A stretch of DNA of 64,000 nucleotides from Emiliania huxleyi CCMP1516 (taxonomy: Eukaryota > Haptophyta > Isochrysidales > Noelaerhabdaceae). The stretch covers positions 57,121-121,120 of the forward strand of contig NW_005199443.1 in NCBI RefSeq assembly GCF_000372725.1, given 5' to 3'. Within the stretch, counting starts at the first letter, position 1, and each line of letters starts with the position of its first letter. The notes below the pieces were generated by a model. That model was not told the DNA's origin. It was given only the letters and a program-made list of their open reading frames with translations, and did not search any database. Positions 1 to 9,945 of this stretch are shown here, one piece after another. The translations under genes were made by a program, and so were the position numbers.

Positions 1-1690
1 GTCCGGGAGCACAAGATGGAGTACTTCGCCGGGTGCGGGCCCGTTTTCGCCGGCCGCCCGCCCGCGCCCCGAGCCCCGAGCGCCGCCTCGTTCCCACGCT
101 CGTTCAGGCGGAAGATCGCGATCGACGCGAGCATGCAGATCTACCAGTTTCTGATCGCGGTGCGCCAGCAGGGCGGCGAGGGCCAGCTCACGAACGAGGC
201 GGGCGAGGTCACCTCGCACCTCACCGGCATGCTCTACCGCACGATCCGCATGATGGAGGCGGGGATCAAGCCCGTCTTCGTCTTCGACGGCAAGCCGCCG
301 ACGCTCAAGTCGGGCGAGCTGGCGAAGCGGAAGGAGCGGCAGCAGGCGGCGGAAACGGAGCTCACGCGCCTGCAGGAGCAGGGCGGCTCCGCCGAGGACG
401 TCGAGCGGCAGCAGAAGCGGACCGTCCGCGCATCGCGCGAGCAGTCCGAGGAGGTGAAGAAGCTGCTCGGGCTGATGGGCGTGCCGGTGGTGGACGCGCC
501 GTGCGAGGCGGAGGCCACCTGCGCGGCGCTCGCCAAGGCCGGCCTCGTCTACGCCACCGCGACCGAGGACATGGACGCGCTCACGTTTGCCACGCCGCTC
601 CTCATCCGCAACCTCAACTCCCCCGAGGCGCGCGAGCGAGCGGTTGCAGCGCGCACTCCGCCGCATCCCCACCCCCCAACCCCAACCCCGCCCCGCCGCC
701 GCCCGCCGCCCCACCGCCCCGCCGCCCACCCCCCCGCCCCGCCGGCGCACAGGCCCGCAAGCTGCCAATCCGCGAGTTCAACCTCGAGCTGGCCCTCGGC
801 ACGGAGGGGCTCGACATGTCGATCGAGCAGTTCACCGACCTGTGCGCGCCGCCGCACGCGCCGCGCCCCCTCCTCCCACCACGCCCCTCCCCCCTGCCCC
901 TTTTGTGCCCGAGCCGGCGCCGCCAGCGCAGGTGCATTCTTTGGGGCTGGGACTACACAAACTCGATCAAGGGGATTGGGCCCGTCAAGGCGCTCGGCCT
1001 GCTGAAGGAGCACGGCAGTTTGGAGGGCATCCTCGCGCACTTGCGCAAGAAGCACACCCCCGAGCAGCTGCAGGAGCGCCCAACCCCCAGCCCCCCCCCC
1101 CCCCCCAAACACTCACACTCCGCCCACCCTCCTCCTCACCGCCACGCCCCGCCAGCCCCCAGGGCCTCCTCACCCTCCCCGGTCCCGCGCCTCCGCAGGA
1201 GATGATCCCCGACCCCTTCCCTTTCGAGGAGGCGCGCCGCATGTTCCGCGAGCCCGAGGTGGCCGACACGTCCGCCACGCCCGCCTTCAAGTGGAGCGAT
1301 CCCGACGTGGAGGGGCTCAAGAGGCGCCCCCTCCCCCCCGCCCCACCCCACTACCACCACCACCCGCTCCCGCTCCCGCTCCCGCTCCCGCACCCGCACC
1401 CGCTCCCGCTCGTCGCGGCGCGGCGGCCTGGCGGCCTCACCTCTTGCGCCCGCTGCACCTCTTGCGCCCGCTGCAGCTACCTCATCGACGAGAAGCAGTT
1501 TGGCGAGGAGCGCGTCCTCAAGGCGATCGAGCGGCTCAAGAAGTGCAAGGGCAAGAGCGGGCAGAACCGGATGGAGGACTTCTTCGGCAAGGCGACGATC
1601 ATCCCCAACAAGAGAAAGGAGGCGGAGGCGGCCAAGGGCAAGGGCAAAGGCAAGGCGGGCAAGGGGCCGCTCAAAAAGGCGAAGAAGTGA
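1..1690 (+). CDS. FEN1: Flap endonuclease 1 (5' partial, multi-exon)
   Basis: Structure-specific 5' flap endonuclease/exonuclease that processes Okazaki fragments and long-patch base-excision repair intermediates in the nucleus, bound to PCNA. The window opens inside exon 1, so about 25 N-terminal residues are missing. Exons fit 1-32, 108-627, 753-841, 932-about 1080, 1199-1323 and 1477-1690. The acidic metal-binding residues are visible: IAIDAS, VFDGKPP, CEAEA, TEDMD and GWDYT, followed by the helix-hairpin-helix SIKGIGP. The C-terminus has a perfect PIP box (QNRMEDFF) and a Lys-rich tail. Introns at 33 and 842 are GT-AG. Those at 628 and 1324 fit the family only with GC donors. The donor of the fourth intron (around 1080) could not be placed. 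The family assignment is secure; the exact junctions are inferred. Confidence 0.95.
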
Positions 1691-2500
1691 GCCGCCTCGC
1701 GTGTTGCTCCGGCGACGCCGCAGCGCGCGTCTCTTCCACAAGCGCCACTGGGTTTAGCCTGGAGCTCGCCGCACGCCAGAGACCTAGCGTCACAGAGGGA
1801 GCTCGGGTAGCGAGAAGCCCAAGCCTCGCCTCAGAGTCCCTAGATGGCATCATTCCACATGTGCTCATCATGAGCTATACGTACTGGAAATGTGTTTTGT
1901 GTGTGTGTCTGAATCTTGTTTCTTTACGTACGCTGAGAATGCATTTTCCCACAGATCTCACAGCGCGTCACAGGAGCCGCGTCGACGATCGATGCGGCAC
2001 TGAGATGCGGCGCCGGACGGGGTCGACTCTGCGACTGCGTCTCTCATACTCTCAAGACTCAACTCTCATGTCACATGTACATGTGCGCCGGCCCGGGTGC
2101 GCCCGGTGAGTGTGACCCGTGTCGCGTGGGATGTGCGGGCAAGAGTGGGCAGTCAGTGGGGGCCTCGCGAGGTACCACAGGGGGGTTGAACACACACACC
2201 GAGTAAGACGCGCGCTCTCTCTCTCTCGCTCTCCTCGCGCACTGGACCCATCTATCTGCTATCTCACCTCTCAAACAGCCTAGGTTTCACAAGCACGAGA
2301 CTCAAACCGCTCAGACCGACAGCGATACCGTGTGACACCTCTCGACTAACGTTGGTGCCTCCATACACATTCGAGAGGGTGCCACGAAAGATGCCTCGAC
2401 GACACAGGTAGCAGACGTGTCTCAATAGAGTAACGTCGAAAGTTCGGCTGCGGGCCGCAACCCTAAAACAAGCGCCGCGACGACAGCTATGTCGTCCTGT
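1691..2500. other. Intergenic region between convergent genes
   Basis: No convincing coding region was found. The stretch holds the 3' flank of FEN1 and of the convergent propeller gene, plus a short (TC)n run near 2216-2235. Open frames here are short and unlike any protein family. Confidence 0.5.
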
Positions 2501-2744
2501 TTATGCGCGCTGTCCAAGCTCCTCGGCAGGCTCGAGACTCTGGCGCGCCATCTTGGGCGGCCCCTTCTCCTCCGTCGCCCGCAGCCTGCGCCGCCGCACG
2601 ATAGCCGTGGCGATGAGGGCCAGCCCTAAGACGCCGCCGAGCGACGCACCGGCCACAGCACCGATGGGCAGACTCGCGCCCGACCCGGAAGATCGAGGAG
2701 GCGACGTCGGCAGCGAGGGCGGATTGGGCGGGGGCGAGGGAGCA

Positions 2745-2777
<33 letters not shown>

Positions 2778-4801
2778 GGATCGAGGTGGCAGTGGTCGCC
2801 GACGAAGCCCGTGCCGTCGCAGTCGCAGGTGTAGCCTTGCTTGTCGAAGTTGAGGCAGGCGCCGCCGTTGAGGCACGGGTCCTCGGGCAGGCACGCGTGG
2901 CACCAGCAGCCGCCGAGCAGCAGCGCGTCGAAGTCGATGACGGAGCAGTTGACCGGGCCGACCCCAGACATGTTAAACGTGCCGACCCTCTCGCAAAAGT
3001 CGTCCTGCATCAGCGGGTACGGGTTGAGGTACGACGCGCCGCCCATGTCGCTGTTGTGCATGTGGTGGTTGAACGAGGTCAAGTACTCGCTCGACTCGAG
3101 GTAGCCGCCGAGCCCGTTCGGCGCCGGCGCAGGGTCCGGCACGGCGCAGCCCGGCGCCGTGCAAAAGCCAGAGGCGCAGTCGTTGTCCTCCTCGCACGAG
3201 TGCTCGAGCGGGCAGCGCTCGCACACGGCGCCGCCGCAGTCCGTGTCCGTCTCGTCGCCGTCCTCCACGCCGTTGGAGCAGGTGGTGCTCGCGTCGATGG
3301 CCGGCACCGCGCACGACCCGGTCACCTCGACCACGCCCACGCTCGCGCCGCCCGCCACAAAGTGGAGCACGCCCTCCGTGCTGAGCGCGAGGCCGGTCGG
3401 GCCGAGCGGGTCGCCGGTCGGCACAACCTGCAGCAGCAGCCCACTCCTTGCGTCCACCGCGTAGATGGAGCCGCCGAGGCGCGAACCCACGTACAGCGTC
3501 GCGCCGTCGGGCGAGAGGGCGAGCCCGCTCGGCGTCGGCACGGCGGCCAGGACGGACCACGCCAGCCCCCTCCAGACCGAGTAGTTGAACGAGTCCATCG
3601 GCGAGGAGAAGATCTGGTACTCCTCGCGCGCGTCGTGCGAGTAGTACCCCGAGTCCATCTCGACCGCCAGGACGCGGTCGTTGCCCGTGTCGGCGACGAA
3701 GAGCGTGCGCAACCCCGCGTCGGCGACCAGCTGGCTCGGCACGCCGTCCACCCGCTCGAGGCCGAGGCCCTCGTACCGCCGCACCGAGGCGAACTCGTGC
3801 GCCATCGAGCCGGGGCCGTGGTCCGACTCGAAGTCGAAGCGGACCAGCCCGTTGTGCACCCCGTCGAACGTCCAGTACACGTTCTGCCACGTCTTGCCAT
3901 GCACGACGGAGGACGAGCCGCTGTCGTGCGCGATGCCCATACACATCGGCGACTCATGCAGCATGTCGATGTGGATGAGGAAGCAGGTCTCGCCCGCGGC
4001 CTCGTCGCACGGCTGCTGCTGCCCGTTGACGAGCGACACCACCTCCGCCCGCGAGTCGTACAGCGTCGGGCCCTGGAAGAAGTTGGGCTCCATCGTCCCT
4101 CTGTAGTCGTTCAGCGACTCCTGGCAGGTCGCAAACTGGCCGATGCCGTCAAAGGAGAAGGAGGAGACGGAGGCCATGTAGTGGTACTCGGCGCGGTCGA
4201 TGAGCAGCCGCGCCGGAGGGCTCGCGCCGCCGTCGGGGATGGTCACCACCATCGCGCTGGCGGCGCTGTCCGCCAGCCACAGCTCCTCGGGCGCCCGCGG
4301 GCTGAAGGCGAGCGCGCGGAACGCGACCGCTGCGTCGCTCTCCCGCCCTGGGTGGTCGGCGATGTCGGGCGTGAAGCGAGTGAAGACGTGGCGCTCGCCG
4401 AGCGCGGCGGCGCAGCCCGCGCCCTCCGGCAGCGGGAGGGGCGGCGCGGGAGGCGAGGGAGGTAAGGCAGGTGGTGGCGGTGGTGGTGGTGGCATCGGGG
4501 ACGATGGCGGCAGCGGCGATGGCGGGCGTGGCGGCGGCGGTGCCGGCGGCGGCGGTGCCGGCGGCGACGGGAGGACGGATGGCGGCGAGGGTGGCGGCGA
4601 GGCCAGAGGCGGAGGCGGTGTAGGTGGCGGTGTAGGTGGTGGTGGTGGCGGAGAGGGCGGTGGCGACGGATTAGGAGGCGGAGGCCGTGGCGAAGGAGGA
4701 GGTGAGCGCGGCGCAGGCGCGGGCTCCGGATCAGCCTCGGAAAGAGCCCTCGCGGAGCTGGGACCGCTGGGCGCTGCCCACGTGGCGAGGAGGCAGAGCA
4801 T
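2501..4801 (-). CDS. Secreted/anchored NHL-like beta-propeller and EGF protein
   Basis: Start ATG at 4801; the frame is open to 4921 but has no earlier ATG. The N-terminus (MLCLLATWAAPSG) is a short signal peptide. A Pro-rich hydroxyproline-type linker of about 100 residues follows. The central region, roughly residues 140-480, has repeated propeller-blade phrases (LFVADTGNDRVLAVEMDSG, GLALSPDGATLYVGS) typical of NHL/SMP-30-like lipid or sugar-binding propellers. After it come a Cys-rich DxDxxCGG segment, a conserved NHHMHN motif and a C-terminal EGF module (PCLNGGACLNF...CDCDGTGFVGDHC). A second poly-Pro stretch, one transmembrane helix (about LPIGAVAGASLGGVLGLALI) and a basic cytoplasmic tail end the protein. 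It is probably a single-exon cell-surface protein. The ligand is unknown. Confidence 0.8.
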
Positions 4802-5325
4802 TTGCTTGGTCGCGTTCAGTCGGAGGTGGCCGACTTTTCGCGTCGGGTCACCGGATTTGGTAGAACTTTCGCCGTGACTTAGAATTGTATAAAAGAATTC
4901 TTGAAACCACGCCTCTCTCACAGCACACGATGTATAAAAGAAACTCTCTCCTCACAGGTGCGTACTGGCGCGTGCTAGCACTATCACAGGCAAACCACCG
5001 GAGCCGCCTAAGCGACTCCGGTAAGCACGTGCACAATGCCGCTCTCCCCGCACGCTAGCTCGTTCACCGTCTGCCACGCCACAGCGGTGTGGAGAACGAC
5101 AGACCGTCGCTGCATCTGCAGCCCGTGCCAGTTCTTGGTGGTCCATGTGACCTCATCGAGGTGCTGAGCGTGCGAAAGTTTGTTACTCAGCTGGTCGTGT
5201 GTATCACGCGCCTTGCGGGGGGGGCGGGCGCGGAAAAGAGGAACCTCTTAGCGCCATCGCCATGGCGCTGCAAGCAGCGCCGGGCGACGACGACTCACCG
5301 CCTCCCGGTCCCCCTCGGCACACCT
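4802..5325. other. Intergenic region between propeller gene and retroelement
   Basis: No gene was recognised. Two TATAAAAG octamers (about 4888 and 4932) lie on the plus strand, but no matching plus-strand gene follows. The right part is unique sequence next to the truncated end of the Copia fragment. Confidence 0.4.
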
Positions 5326-6374
5326 GGGAAGAAGCGCGCGCGCGCAGCGTGTCGATGTACTTGCTGGCAGACAGCTTGAAACCGGTCTGCGTCTTGGTGA
5401 TGGTGAGCCCGAGGAACTCGTGCACCTTTCCCTCGTGGACCTTGAGCGGCTTGCCGACGTGCTTGTTGAAGTGCTCGATGTACTCGTGCGCGAGCGCCTT
5501 GCCAGCGGTGGTCCCGGAGTGGAAGATGCCGAAGTCGTCCACGTAGATGACGACGATTAGTTTCGTGCTGTTGCGGGTGAGGGTGAAGCAGCTCGGGTCC
5601 GCCTCGGACTGAACGAGCCCAGGAAACGCCTTGTTGATGGACTTGACCTTGTTCCACCAAGCGTTACCTGCGGATGGTGCGCCGTAGAGGTTGCCGACCT
5701 CGCACACCATGTCCTTCTCCTCGCCGGTGATGGGGTCGATGTAGCAGTACTCGGGCTTGCCCTTGAGCCCCTTCGGCATCTCGCAGTACCAGGTCTCGCC
5801 CTCCCCGCGCTCCGCCCAGGTGTACGCCATGGGCTGGTCGCACGTGATGAGCTCCATGTCCTCCTGCGCGGCCACGTTGAGCACGGTGCGGGTCGTGCCG
5901 TAGCGGACGACGCTCGCGAAGGTCTTGGTGTAGTCGACGCCGGGCCGCATCAGGTTGCCCATGACACAGCCGCGCCACTTGCACCGGCCGTCGGACTTCC
6001 GGGAGGCGACCTCCTTCAGCGGGAGGACGCGCACCTTGGCGGGGCGGCGCATGGGCTTGAGCGTGCCGTTCTGGATGAGGCCGAGGAACTCGGTGTCATA
6101 CGCCTTGTACCACATGTCGCGCAGCTTGGGGTCGCTGATGTTGGCGATGTCCTTGTAGTGCTTGGGCACGATGTTGTCCGGCATGGGCATGATCTGGCCG
6201 TCCACGCTCGACATGTACGCGACGCACTGGTCCGTGGTGTTGCGGTAGACCGACGACGATGGGGATGCGGCTGCCGCAGCCGCCCAGATGCCGAAGGGCG
6301 TGGCATTGGCAGCGAGGCGGGCGTTGAGCATGTTGTTGTACTCGCCCGTCGAGACGCCGCCGCGGCTGCGGGTG
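5326..6374 (-). pseudogene. Copia reverse transcriptase fragment (internally deleted copy)
   Basis: This piece is colinear with 7631-8677 of the neighbouring full element, offset by about 2303 bases, and encodes the Copia RT core including the YVDD catalytic box. Several substitutions (for example VDYTK versus VDFTK) show it is an independent copy of the same family and not a simple assembly duplicate. Next to the break at 5326 there are two extra bases that throw it out of frame, and RNase H is absent. Its other end joins directly to the LTR at 6375, so gag, protease and integrase are missing. It is a non-autonomous or dead copy. Confidence 0.85.
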
Positions 6375-6659
6375 TGTGAAGGTCTTCAGTGACCACTCAC
6401 AAGCTGTTCCAAGGCCCGACAGAAATGTACTGTCAAAACTTTGTTCAAACAAAAGTCCTGGCCCGCGGCCCCCACACCCACAATGACTATCAATCCAGGC
6501 TGCGGGTGAAGGGCAAAACCGCGCCGCTGCAGAACGGTTTTTGCAAAACCGCGCCGCAGCGGTACGAAACTGCGCAGATGCAGTCCAGGGGTGGTAAGGA
6601 CACTATGTGTGTGTGTGTGGCCGTAGACTAGACGGCTGCGCGGTCGTCGGTCTTCAACA
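6375..6659 (-). repeat. 3' LTR of the Copia element
   Basis: On the minus strand it begins TGTTGAAGACC next to the polypurine tract and ends CTTCACA, giving the usual TG...CA ends. Bases 6375-6630 match 12834-13089 without a visible difference. The last 29 bases (6631-6659) are absent from the other LTR. Confidence 0.85.
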
Positions 6660-6870
6660 GCCCCCCATCCTCGCATCGGGTAGCGAGGCTGAGGATCTGA
6701 AGAAGCTAGACGACTCCTACATCTCCTACTATCGCGCGCACAATTGCGCAGCCTCCTCAAGGGTGGAGGACGAACATACAAGTGACTCGGGGAGCTCCAG
6801 GAGCGCCCATACTGCCGGTTGTCGACTACATTTGATGAAGGGGAAGTCGGCGTTTCCCCTCTGTGCCGTC

Positions 6871-9351
6871 CTAGGCGGTGTCGTTCATGATCTCCTTGCG
6901 GAACGACTCGAACTCCTTGCGCGGGAGCGGCTTGGTGAAGAAGTCGGCGAAGTTCTTGAGGCTCTCGACGTACTCGACCTTGACCTCCCCGGACTCGACG
7001 AGCTCGCGAATCTTGAGCTCCTTGCGCAGGATGTGCTTCGTCTTGTCGTGCATGACCGGGTCCTCGGCGACGCGCAGCGCGGCCGTGTTGTCGATCTTGA
7101 TGATGGTCGGGCCCTTGGGCTTGTAGCCGAGCGACGCGAGGAGCGAGCGCAGGTGGACCGCCTCGCAAGCCGCCAGGGTGCCGGCAGAGATCTCGGCCTC
7201 GAATGTCGAGAGGGAGATGTGACCCTGCTTCTTGGAGAAGTACGAGATGATCGCGGTGCCGATCTTGAAGGCGCAGCCGGAGGTGCTCTGGCGGGTGCAC
7301 CAGTTCGCGTCGGAGCAGCCGAAGAGCTTGGGGTCGGCGACGCGCTCGTAGTGGAGGCCGAGGTCCTGCGTGCCGATGAGGTAGATGAGGCAGCGCTCGG
7401 CGGCGGCCTCGATGTTCGCGTCGGGCCAAGCCATGCAGCGCGCCAGCTGCGAGACGGTGTACTGGATGTCGGGGCGCGCGTTGGTGGCGAACATGAGGCT
7501 GCCGATGAGGCACTGGCAGCGCTGGAGGAGCTGCGGGTCGGGCGCGGTCTTCTTCTCGGCTGCGCTGATGACGATGGACGGGAGGTCCTTGTCCGCGGGC
7601 ACCTTGTAGCCCGCGTGCGTGACGCCTGACGGGAAGAAGCGCGCGCGCAGCGTGTCGATGTACTTGCTGGCAGACAGCTTGAAACCGGTCTGCGTCTTGG
7701 TGATGTTGAGCCCGAGGAACTCGTGCACCTTTCCCTCGTGGACCTTGAGCGGCTTGCCGACGTGCTTGTTGAAGTGCTCGATGTACTCGTGCGCGAGCGC
7801 CCTGCCAGCGGTGGTCCCGGAGTGGAAGATGCCGAAGTCGTCCACGTAGATGACGACGATGAGTTTCGTGCTGTTGCGGGTGAGGACGAAGCAGCTCGGG
7901 TCCGCCTCGGACTGAACGAGCCCAGGAAACGCCTTGTTGATGGACTTGACGTGGTTCCACCAAGCGTTACCTGCGGATGGTGCGCCGTAGAGGTTGCCGA
8001 CCTCGCACACCATGTCCTTCTCCTCGCCGGTGATGGGGTCGATGTAGCAGTACTCGGGCTTGCCCTTGAGCCCCTTCGGCATCTCGCAGTACCAGGTCTC
8101 GCCCTCCCCGCGCTCCGCCCAGGTGTACGCCATGGGCTGGTCGCACGTGATGAGTTCCATGTCCTCCTGCGCGGCCACGTTGAGCACGGTGCGGGTCGTG
8201 CCGTAGCGGACGACGCTCGCGAAGGTCTTGGTGAAGTCGACGCCGGGCCGCATCAGGTTGCCCATGACACAGCCGCGCCACTTGCACCGGCCGTCGGACT
8301 TCCGGGAGGCGATCTCCTTCAGCGGGAGGACGCGCACCTTGGCGGGGCGGCGCATGGGCTTGAGCGTGCCGTTCTGGATGAGGCCGAGGAACTCGGTGTC
8401 ATACGCCTTGTACCACGCGTCGCGCAGCTTGGGGTCGCGGATGTTGGCGATGTCCTTGTAGTGCTTGGGCACGATGTTGTCCGGCATGGGCATGATCTGG
8501 CCGTCCACGCTCGACATGTACGCGACGCACTGGTCCGTGGTGTTGCGGTAGACCGACGACGATGGGGATGCGGCCGCCGCAGCCGCCCAGATGCCGAAGG
8601 GCGTGGCATTGGCGGCGAGGCGGGCGTTGAGCATGTTGTTGTACTCGCCCGTCGAGACGCCGCCGCGGCTGCGGGTGGTGCGCGGCGCAGGCGCACCCGC
8701 TGCGGGCGGGTTGACGTTGCCGTCGTTGGCCGGGTCTGGCATGATCACCACCTCCTCGTCGAGGGTCAGCCCCCCGGCGTGGTTGTCGGTGGTGGGGAGG
8801 AAGACGGAGTCGCCGCGGGTCACGTTGTTGTCGAGCGTAGCCTTGTCCGACTCGTCGGGCGTCTCGTCCGCGGTCACAGGCTCCGGCCACGCGCCCTCGA
8901 TGTCCGTCGGGGTGAGGTCGGAGGTAGGAGCACGGTACTCGATGCCGTTCCAGAGCTCGTTGACGCAGAATGTCGCCTGCGTGGTGGTGCCGATGTGCCC
9001 CTTGCGCGGACCCTCGGTGATGACGTACTTCCAGCCGGGCGAAGTGCGCGAGATGCCGAGGAAGGCCGCCATCTCGCCCGTGGGTGAGACACCGTTCGCC
9101 ACAAGGTGGGAGGGCGACTTGACGATCATCTTGCACGCCCACGGGTAGAACATGTTCATCTTGGGGCGCTGCCCGGTCTTGAGCTCGTACGCTGACTTGC
9201 CGGTGTCGCGCACGGCGAAGGTGGCGTTGGCGATGGTGGCCGCGTACACCCAGGCGTAGCCCCAGTACTGGTAGAGCTGGGCGGCGCCATGTGTTGTACT
9301 CGCCCGTCGAGACGCCGCCGCGGCTGCGGGTGGTGCGCGGCGCAGGCGCAC
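6871..9351 (-). CDS. Copia pol, 3' part: integrase C-term, reverse transcriptase, RNase H
   Basis: This open frame runs from the second copy of the duplicated integrase C-terminal segment into RT and RNase H. The RT signatures are KARVVMGN-like CKWRGCVMGN, the TFASVVRYGT stretch, LYGAPSAGNAWW and YVDDFGIF. RNase H follows with SDANW, the central STFEAEI glutamate and KIDNTAAL, ending in FTKPLPR. The stop is at 6871. It lacks its own natural start because the polyprotein was frame-shifted by the 655-bp duplication, so as it stands the element cannot make one gag-pol protein without collapse of the duplication or recoding. The RT and RNase H catalytic residues look intact. Confidence 0.9.
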   Translation of the reverse strand: MRLRRAPPAAAAASRRASTTHGAAQLYQYWGYAWVYAATIANATFAVRDTGKSAYELKTGQRPKMNMFYPWACKMIVKSPSHLVANGVSPTGEMAAFLGISRTSPGWKYVITEGPRKGHIGTTTQATFCVNELWNGIEYRAPTSDLTPTDIEGAWPEPVTADETPDESDKATLDNNVTRGDSVFLPTTDNHAGGLTLDEEVVIMPDPANDGNVNPPAAGAPAPRTTRSRGGVSTGEYNNMLNARLAANATPFGIWAAAAAASPSSSVYRNTTDQCVAYMSSVDGQIMPMPDNIVPKHYKDIANIRDPKLRDAWYKAYDTEFLGLIQNGTLKPMRRPAKVRVLPLKEIASRKSDGRCKWRGCVMGNLMRPGVDFTKTFASVVRYGTTRTVLNVAAQEDMELITCDQPMAYTWAERGEGETWYCEMPKGLKGKPEYCYIDPITGEEKDMVCEVGNLYGAPSAGNAWWNHVKSINKAFPGLVQSEADPSCFVLTRNSTKLIVVIYVDDFGIFHSGTTAGRALAHEYIEHFNKHVGKPLKVHEGKVHEFLGLNITKTQTGFKLSASKYIDTLRARFFPSGVTHAGYKVPADKDLPSIVISAAEKKTAPDPQLLQRCQCLIGSLMFATNARPDIQYTVSQLARCMAWPDANIEAAAERCLIYLIGTQDLGLHYERVADPKLFGCSDANWCTRQSTSGCAFKIGTAIISYFSKKQGHISLSTFEAEISAGTLAACEAVHLRSLLASLGYKPKGPTIIKIDNTAALRVAEDPVMHDKTKHILRKELKIRELVESGEVKVEYVESLKNFADFFTKPLPRKEFESFRKEIMNDTA

Positions 9352-9945
9352 CCGCTGCGGGCGGGTTGACGTTGCCGTCGTTGGCCGGGTCTGGCATGAT
9401 CACCACCTCCTCGTCGAGGGTCAGCCCCCCGGCGTGGTTGTCGGTGGTGGGGAGGAAGACGGAGTCGCCGCGGGTCACGTTGTTGTCGAGCGTAGCCTTG
9501 TCCGACTCGTCGGGCGTCTCGTCCGCGGTCACAGGCTCCGGCCACGCGCCCTCGATGTCCGTCGGGGTGAGGTCGGAGGTAGGAGCACGGTACTCGATGC
9601 CGTTCCAGAGCTCGTTGACGCAGAAGGTCGCCTGCGTGGTGGTGCCGATGTGCCCCTTGCGCGGACCCTCGGTGATGACGTACTTCCAGCCGGGCGAAGT
9701 GCGCGAGATGCCGAGGAAGGCCGCCATCTCGCCCGTGGGTGAGACACCGTTCGCCACAAGGTGGGAGGGCGACTTGACGATCATCTTGCACGCCCACGGG
9801 TAGAACATGTTCATCTTGGGGCGCTGCCCGGTCTTGAGCTCGTACGCTGACTTGCCGGTGTCGCGCACGGCGAAGGTGGCGTTGGCGATGGTGGCCGCGT
9901 ACACCCAGGCGTAGCCCCAGTACTGGTAGAGCTGGGCGGCGCCAT
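8636..9945 (-). repeat. 655-bp tandem duplication inside the retroelement
   Basis: Bases 8636-9290 and 9291-9945 are head-to-tail copies differing by about one base (8970 versus 9625). The unit covers the C-terminal part of integrase and the linker to RT. Because 655 is not a multiple of three, the frame changes at the junction. The near identity suggests either a very recent event or an assembly artefact. Confidence 0.9.

Noticed and set aside
2786..4465. Long plus-strand open frame (559 codons) opposite the propeller gene
   Set aside because: It is an antisense shadow caused by high GC; it has no domain, and the minus-strand frame has signal peptide, EGF and propeller motifs.
4887..4940. 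Two TATAAAAG boxes
   Set aside because: They are on the plus strand, while the neighbouring genes are transcribed from the minus strand, and no plus-strand gene follows.
6607..9087. Plus-strand open frames antisense to the retroelement
   Set aside because: Low-complexity Val/Arg/Glu antisense translation of RT and integrase.
8399..9290. Open frame continuing the gag-integrase ORF past the duplication
   Set aside because: The translation there is the shifted frame of the second duplicate; the RT frame on the same strand shows real motifs.
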